The position numbers were made by a program, and so were the translations under genes. Source: Spirochaetota bacterium (lineage in GTDB: Bacteria; Spirochaetota; Spirochaetia; DSM-27196; PWMO01). From it: a stretch of DNA of 12,002 nucleotides. The stretch is taken from the NCBI GenBank assembly GCA_009908735.1, contig JAAAOR010000034.1, positions 1 through 12,002 of the forward strand. Direction: 5' to 3'. Positions within the stretch are counted from its first letter, which is position 1. The number at the start of each line of letters is the position of its first letter. Below are positions 7,780 through 12,002 of the stretch, piece after piece. The notes under the pieces are model-generated. The model was not told where the DNA came from and did no database searches. It worked only from the letters and a program-made list of their open reading frames with translations.

Positions 7780-8568
7780 GTGAGTAACGAAATAATCAGC
7801 GCCCGGTGCGCTGCGCGTTTCCCCGTCTCTGAAGCCGCCGAGGTCATTACCGAGGTGGCGCACCGCATCGCCGACGCACTCGAGCTCTCAGCTGAAGAGG
7901 TGCACACCGAGCTGACCAAACGAGAGAAGGTGGGCTCCACCGGACTGGCTCACGGGGTAGCGATACCCCACTGCGGCCTGCCGAACGCCGATTCGTTTGT
8001 GGTGGGCATCATCACCACCGAGGAGGGGATCGCCTTTGGCGCCATCGATGGCGGTCCCACTGATATCTTTGTCTTCGTCGCGGGGCCGGAGCACCGTCGC
8101 AGCGATCACGTGCGCTTTTTGGCGTCGATTACCGCGCAACTTCGCGAAGACCCGATGCGGCGCGAGATTCGGGATGCCGACAATGCCGACCGACTCAACT
8201 CGATTCTACGAGAGCGCCTCCTGCCGGCGGAGGAGGAACGTAGCGTCGGGGCGCACTCCGTCCTCGTCGTGTACGTACAGGACGAAGAGCTGTACGAGCC
8301 CCTCCTTGAGACCGTTTCCGGTGAGCCGAACGCCTCAGTCGCGGTATCGGAGGCCCGGAGCGCCGGATCGATACTCCATCGGATGCCCCTCTTCGCAACA
8401 TTCTGGAACGAGCAGGAAACCGGCGAAATCCATCGCATCGAAGTTATCTTGCCCCGCGACCAGACCAACCGGGCGATCCGTCGACTGGAAGAGCTCATTC
8501 AAGGACGCCGTGGAGTGCAGATCAGCGCCTTCGACCTCAACTACGGCTCCGGTGTGCTGGATCTCTAA
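7780..8568 (+). CDS. PTS IIA (fructose/Ntr type) domain fused to a PII-like domain; likely regulator of the adjacent antiporter
   Basis: This 262-residue soluble protein has two parts. Residues 1-148 form a type-2 PTS IIA domain with KREKVGSTGLAHGVAIPHC (47-65), where His64 is the expected phosphohistidine, and a later IFVFVAGPEHRRSDHVRFLA block. Residues 160-262 look like a ferredoxin-fold PII-like domain: strand VLVVYVQD, helix EELYEPLLE, strand ASVAVSEAR, a long T-loop-like segment (SILHRMPLFATFWN), strand IHRIEVILP and a final helix and strand. No IIB or IIC partner is nearby, so sugar uptake is unlikely and a PtsN-like regulatory role is more probable. Only 15 bases separate it from the antiporter gene, which suggests it senses phosphorylation or a nucleotide and controls that transporter. 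The IIA call is firm; the PII-like call rests on predicted pattern. Confidence 0.85.
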   Translation: MSNEIISARCAARFPVSEAAEVITEVAHRIADALELSAEEVHTELTKREKVGSTGLAHGVAIPHCGLPNADSFVVGIITTEEGIAFGAIDGGPTDIFVFVAGPEHRRSDHVRFLASITAQLREDPMRREIRDADNADRLNSILRERLLPAEEERSVGAHSVLVVYVQDEELYEPLLETVSGEPNASVAVSEARSAGSILHRMPLFATFWNEQETGEIHRIEVILPRDQTNRAIRRLEELIQGRRGVQISAFDLNYGSGVLDL

Positions 8569-8583
8569 GGTCGTGAACGTATC

Positions 8584-9825
8584 ATGGAAACGCAGCTAAC
8601 GCACATCTTGGAATCCCCCGTAATCGTGGTGGGACTCGGCATTGTAATCGCCCTCTACGCCGGAAAGCTGGCACAAAAGGGAAGGCTTCCGTCGGTAATC
8701 GGCTTCATGCTATTGGGCGCGGCGCTGGGCCCTTCCCTTCTGCATATTCTCACCGAGGAGATGCAAAACCGGCTCGGATTCATCAACGACATCGCCCTTG
8801 GGTTCGTCGCGCTCTCAATCGGCCTGGAGCTCAGCTTTCAGTCTCTGAAGCGCCAGGGCAGATCGATCGTGTTCATCATTCTGTCGGAGAGCATACTCGC
8901 CGCCCTTGTCGTGAGTCTCGCCCTGGGATTCCTTACGGGAAACTGGGCCTTTGCAATCCTGTTCGGGGCAATCGCCCCGGCGAGTGCCCCCGCGGGCACC
9001 GTGGCGATCATTCAGGAATACCGTGCCAAAGGACCACTGACCCAAGCGCTCTACTCCGTCGTGGGGTTTGACGACGGACTGGGAATCGTGATTTTCGGCT
9101 TCGCTTCGGCAATTGCCGTGCAGTTGTTGAATGAGGCGGCGTTCTCCGCCGGAATCCTCCTGCGGCCACTTCTTGAGATTCTGGGGAGTGTAGGCATCGG
9201 CGTGGCCGTGGGGATGATCGCAGGAGTCTTGGCGGCACGGCTGGAGTCCAAGCGTGAGGTTCTCACGCTCAATTTCGGGCTCATCCTGCTGGCAACGGGA
9301 CTTTCAAACGCCCTACACCTCTCTCTTATACTGACGACGCTAGTGATGGGAATAACTCTCGTAAACTCTCAGGCGCAACGCGTGACCAAACGCGTGGGGG
9401 AATCGATATCCACCGTCATGCCGCTCCTATTCACCCTGTTCTTCCTGCTCGCGGGAGCACACCTCAAGCTCGCCGCGCTCCCCTCCCTCGGACTCATCGG
9501 TTTGGTCTACATTGTCGGGCGCACCGGTGGCCTGGTTGGAGGCGCGTGGATCGGCGCCAGCCTCGGAGGTGCCGACGCAACGGTCCGCAAGAACGTGGGA
9601 CTGGGTATTCTCAGCCAGGCAGGCATTGCTATCGGTCTGGCGTTATACGTGCAGCGCACATTCAGTCAATACGGAGAGTCCGGCGCTTGGATCGGAACAA
9701 CGATTATCACGACCGTGACGGCAACAAGCGTCATATTTGAGATCGTCGGACCGATCCTCACAAAGCTGGCACTACGTCGCGCCGGTGAGATTCCGGAGAG
9801 CACGAGCCCGAGCAACGACGTGTAG
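8584..9825 (+). CDS. cation/proton antiporter, CPA2 (KefB/NapA-type) membrane domain
   Basis: This 413-residue protein has about 12 hydrophobic segments and no C-terminal RCK/TrkA domain. The core motif is APASAPAGTVAIIQEYRAKG (131-150) followed by VVGFDDGLGIVIF (159-171). The two aspartates at 163 and 164 sit where CPA2 exchangers bind and translocate cations. Such proteins exchange Na+ or K+ for H+ across the inner membrane in pH and salt homeostasis. The ion cannot be told from sequence. No good Shine-Dalgarno precedes the ATG; translation is probably coupled to the IIA-type gene 15 bases upstream. The polar C-terminus (GEIPESTSPSNDV) is short, so any regulation must come from a separate protein such as the neighbour. 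Confidence 0.9.
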   Translation: METQLTHILESPVIVVGLGIVIALYAGKLAQKGRLPSVIGFMLLGAALGPSLLHILTEEMQNRLGFINDIALGFVALSIGLELSFQSLKRQGRSIVFIILSESILAALVVSLALGFLTGNWAFAILFGAIAPASAPAGTVAIIQEYRAKGPLTQALYSVVGFDDGLGIVIFGFASAIAVQLLNEAAFSAGILLRPLLEILGSVGIGVAVGMIAGVLAARLESKREVLTLNFGLILLATGLSNALHLSLILTTLVMGITLVNSQAQRVTKRVGESISTVMPLLFTLFFLLAGAHLKLAALPSLGLIGLVYIVGRTGGLVGGAWIGASLGGADATVRKNVGLGILSQAGIAIGLALYVQRTFSQYGESGAWIGTTIITTVTATSVIFEIVGPILTKLALRRAGEIPESTSPSNDV

Positions 9826-9959
9826 CTCCCCCGGAATCCAGGCGGGAAGCTCCCCGTCGAAGAGGCGCAGTGACGCGAATAAGGTTGCGCTCGAAGGCGG
9901 GTTGGTCTGGAAGGCGCCCTTTCATTGTAGCCCCTCCGCAGCGTACCATGGAAGCGAAA

Positions 9960-10832
9960 ATGGCCGACAGAAAGAACTTCCCCGATTATCCCTTTGATTC
10001 TCACTATCTCGCCCTCGACGCCGGACGCATGCACTACGTCGACGAGGGCGACGGCCCGGCGGTTCTCTTTCTTCACGGGAATCCGACCTGGTCCTTTTAC
10101 TACCGTCATTGTGTGTCCGGCCTCAAGCGGCACTACCGGTGCATCGCGCCGGACCTTCTGGGCTTCGGCCTCTCCGATCACCCGGAGGCCGCCGATTTCG
10201 GTTACACCCCCGCCGAACACGCGGCGACCATCGATTCCCTCATTGAGGCGACCGGAATCGACCGTTATGCCCTCGTCGTGCACGAGTGGGGTGGCCCAAT
10301 CGGGCTCGACTGTGCTACGCGTGCGCCGGATCGCCTGCGGGCGATCGTCGCAATGAACTCCTGGTTCTGGCCGGTTTCCGCCGAGCGGCGATTTCGCCGG
10401 AGCGCGTACGGCGGCGCAGGCGTAGGGCGCGGAGTGTTTTCGACGGCTTTGAATCTGCCCGTAGAGACCATGTTCACCCGCCACAGACGCTCCCGCGTCT
10501 CGGAAGAGGTAATCGAGGCCTACAGAGCCGTACAGGAAGCCCCGAATGGCCGCGAGGGAATCCGCATACTGAAGCGGGAGCTCATACGCGCGTCGCGGTG
10601 GCTGCAGGCCGTTCGCGACCGGCAACCAGGGATCTCCTCCGTCCCCACGATGCTATTGTGGGGAGGAGATGACCAGCTCTTCGGCCCGGATGAGCTGCGC
10701 ACGTGGGAAGCCCTCTTTCGAAACACCCGAACCCTGCGCTTCGAGGAGGCCGGCCACTTCGTCTGTGAGGACCTCGGCACCGACATCGTGCCTCACCTCG
10801 AAGGTTTTATCGGCGGCATTGACCGTTTGTGA
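9960..10832 (+). CDS. haloalkane-dehalogenase-like alpha/beta hydrolase with Glu at the nucleophile position
   Basis: This 290-residue cytoplasmic hydrolase starts like haloalkane dehalogenases and their relatives (YPFDSHYLALDAGRMHYVDEG) and has the oxyanion motif HGNPTWS (39-45). The nucleophile elbow is VHEWGGPIG with Glu109 where the family normally has Asp. Trp110 and Asn41, the usual halide-binding pair, are kept. MNSWFWPV and a helical cap follow. The acid candidate is Asp237 or Asp238 in LLWGGDDQLF, and the catalytic histidine is His266 in EAGHFV. The frame is open back to GTG 9870, but homology begins near residue 10 of this start and GGAAG at 9950-9954 supports ATG 9960; ATG 9948 is the alternative. 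azlC follows after 21 bases. Substrate unknown; dehalogenation needs Asp in known enzymes, so activity may differ. Confidence 0.85.
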   Translation: MADRKNFPDYPFDSHYLALDAGRMHYVDEGDGPAVLFLHGNPTWSFYYRHCVSGLKRHYRCIAPDLLGFGLSDHPEAADFGYTPAEHAATIDSLIEATGIDRYALVVHEWGGPIGLDCATRAPDRLRAIVAMNSWFWPVSAERRFRRSAYGGAGVGRGVFSTALNLPVETMFTRHRRSRVSEEVIEAYRAVQEAPNGREGIRILKRELIRASRWLQAVRDRQPGISSVPTMLLWGGDDQLFGPDELRTWEALFRNTRTLRFEEAGHFVCEDLGTDIVPHLEGFIGGIDRL

Positions 10833-10853
10833 CGCGGCGACGAAGATAGCGGC

Positions 10854-11546
10854 ATGCAGCATCGCGCACATGAGTATCTCAAAGGGCTGCGGCTTGGGGT
10901 TCCCATCGTGTTCGGATACGTTCCCGTCGCGATAGCCTTCGGGCTGGTATGCCGGAACGCGGGACTCCCTCCGCACGTCGCGCTGCTCTTCTCGGCCCTG
11001 GTGTTCGCGGGTGCAAGTCAGTTCATGGCCGTGGAGATGCTGGCCCTCGGCATAGACGGCCTGCAGATCATCGCGGCAACCCTGGCGGTGAACTTCCGTC
11101 ACTTCCTGATGAGCTCCTCCATTGCATCCCGGGTACCGCAGCCGGTGGTCGCGTTCGGAATCACCGACGAGGTATTTGCCGTGGCCTCGGCGCACCCGGG
11201 TACGCTCACACCGCGCACGGTCCTTGGCATCGAAACCATGGCCTACGTTGCCTGGACCGGCGGCAGCGTCGCCGGGGCGCTTGCCGGTGAGATACTGCCG
11301 CTACTGCTGCAGCAGGCTCTCGGCGTGACACTCTACGCGCTCTTCGTGAGCCTGCTCGTCCCCCGGCTCGCGCGGGACCGCAGCGTGATAGCGGCAGCCG
11401 TGGCGGCCGTGGCGATCAGGCTCGGTCTCGGGGCCGCGGGTTGGTTCCCGGCCGGCGTCGTGCTCCTCTTCGCGATCGCCGGCGGCGCGGCCGCCGGGGC
11501 TTTGGTCGGCAGCGGTGGGCGGCGCCGGCAGGAGGCGGGGGAATGA
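10854..11546 (+). CDS. azlC: AzlC family branched-chain amino acid exporter large subunit
   Basis: This 230-residue membrane protein has the AzlC hallmarks: GLRLGVPIVFGYVPVAIAFG (11-30), FAGASQFMAVEML and LAVNFRHFLMS, then several more helices. With AzlD it forms an exporter of branched-chain amino acids; the B. subtilis pair gives 4-azaleucine resistance and E. coli YgaZH exports valine. Length is normal for the family. The ribosome site is weak and the gene lies only 21 bases after the hydrolase gene, so the two may share a transcript. Its TGA overlaps the start of azlD (ATGA), which indicates translational coupling of the two subunits. Confidence 0.93.
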   Translation: MQHRAHEYLKGLRLGVPIVFGYVPVAIAFGLVCRNAGLPPHVALLFSALVFAGASQFMAVEMLALGIDGLQIIAATLAVNFRHFLMSSSIASRVPQPVVAFGITDEVFAVASAHPGTLTPRTVLGIETMAYVAWTGGSVAGALAGEILPLLLQQALGVTLYALFVSLLVPRLARDRSVIAAAVAAVAIRLGLGAAGWFPAGVVLLFAIAGGAAAGALVGSGGRRRQEAGE

Positions 11547-11860
11547 GCACAACGACGCTGATTCTCGGCATGCTCGCTGCGACCTTCGTCCCGCGGCTCG
11601 TTCCCTTTCTCCTGCCGGCGGCCAGGACCCCGCCCGCGTGGCTTGCCCACGCGCTTGGGTATGTGCCGGCGGCGGCGCTCGCGGCGCTGGTCGTGCCCGG
11701 GGGATTTACCGCCGCCGGGGGCAATGTGGGAGCCTCGGTTGCGGCACTCGCGGTGGCGGCGGCGCTGTCGTTTCGGCGGGTGAACATCGGCATTACTCTG
11801 GCAGCTGCGGTCGGCGTGGCGGCCCTGGGAATCGTGCTTGCAGGCTCCGGCGCGGGATAG
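11543..11860 (+). CDS. azlD: AzlD family branched-chain amino acid exporter small subunit
   Basis: This 105-residue, very hydrophobic protein has about four membrane segments. TTLILGMLAATFVPRLVPFL at the start and WLAHALGYVPAAALAALVVP are typical of AzlD. It is the small partner of AzlC. The ATG at 11543 is chosen over a longer open frame from 11441 because GGAGG at 11531-11535 lies 7 bases upstream, the ATG overlaps the azlC stop, and AzlD proteins are about 100 residues long. Two TAG codons stand in tandem at its end, and the next gene begins 12 bases later. Confidence 0.92.
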   Translation: MSTTTLILGMLAATFVPRLVPFLLPAARTPPAWLAHALGYVPAAALAALVVPGGFTAAGGNVGASVAALAVAAALSFRRVNIGITLAAAVGVAALGIVLAGSGAG

Positions 11861-11872
11861 TAGGCTGGTGCC

Positions 11873-12002
11873 ATGAGTATGGGTACCAACGCAGTAAAAT
11901 GGGGAGTCCTCGGGGCATCGGGACACTTTCGCAAGAAAGTATCCCTGCCGGCACACGAGGCCGACGGTGTTGATCTTTTTGCCATTGCCTCGCGGGAGAA
12001 GG
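11873..12002 (+). CDS. Gfo/Idh/MocA-type oxidoreductase, N-terminal fragment (cut by window end)
   Basis: Only 43 residues are visible. After MSMGTNA comes VKWGVLGASGHFRKKVSLPA, the first strand and turn of an NAD(P)-binding Rossmann fold with the G-x-x-G-x-x-R pattern of Gfo/Idh/MocA dehydrogenases. It continues with GVDLFAIASREK, the second strand with the usual Ser-Arg at its end. These enzymes oxidise sugars, cyclitols or similar alcohols; the catalytic part lies outside the window. A second in-frame ATG lies two codons downstream at 11879, and either could be the start since neither has a good ribosome site. It is close behind azlD, but relation to it is unclear. Confidence 0.75.
   Translation, partial: MSMGTNAVKWGVLGASGHFRKKVSLPAHEADGVDLFAIASREK

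Noticed and set aside
9870..9959. GTG-started 30-codon extension of the hydrolase
   Set aside because: Arg-rich sequence unlike the family N-terminus; ATG 9960 or 9948 gives the normal length.
9666..10625. 319-codon minus-strand frame
   Set aside because: Lies across the antiporter end and the hydrolase on the opposite strand; no motifs.

Overview
This is a GC-rich bacterial window with dense, mostly co-directional genes, strong G/C preference at third codon positions and Shine-Dalgarno-led starts. I cannot name the organism. The strongly acidic lipoprotein N-terminus and a cation/proton antiporter would fit a moderately salt-loving or alkaliphilic bacterium. The gene mix would suit a spirochaete or a proteobacterium, but that is only a guess.

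Layout. (1) 1-220: the left edge has no supported gene, then a sigma70-type promoter drives a CAU-anticodon tRNA (probably tRNA-Ile2, else elongator Met) with no encoded CCA. (2) 202-1437, minus strand: an oxalate/formate-antiporter-family MFS permease whose stop codon lies inside the tRNA gene. (3) 1526-7622, plus strand: a complete peptide/nickel/glutathione-type ABC importer operon. It runs lipoprotein binding protein, a strong intergenic hairpin, two permeases, two ATPases that each carry a four-cysteine C-terminal motif, and a possible TTG-started small membrane protein overlapping the end of the last ATPase gene. (4) 7780-9825: a two-gene unit pairing a soluble PTS IIA-type protein fused to a ferredoxin-like, PII-like domain with a CPA2-family cation/proton antiporter. 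It looks like a regulator-transporter pair. (5) 9960-11860: a haloalkane-dehalogenase-like alpha/beta hydrolase with glutamate at the usual aspartate nucleophile position, followed closely by azlC and azlD, a branched-chain amino acid exporter pair with an ATGA overlap. (6) 11873 to the window end: the N-terminus of a Gfo/Idh/MocA-type oxidoreductase.

The window is mainly transport: organic-anion exchange, peptide-type uptake, ion/proton exchange and amino-acid export. The most unusual points are the Glu-nucleophile hydrolase, the IIA/PII-like/antiporter pair, the tRNA-MFS antisense overlap, the small ORF at the end of the ABC operon, and two promoters with identical hexamers and spacing.
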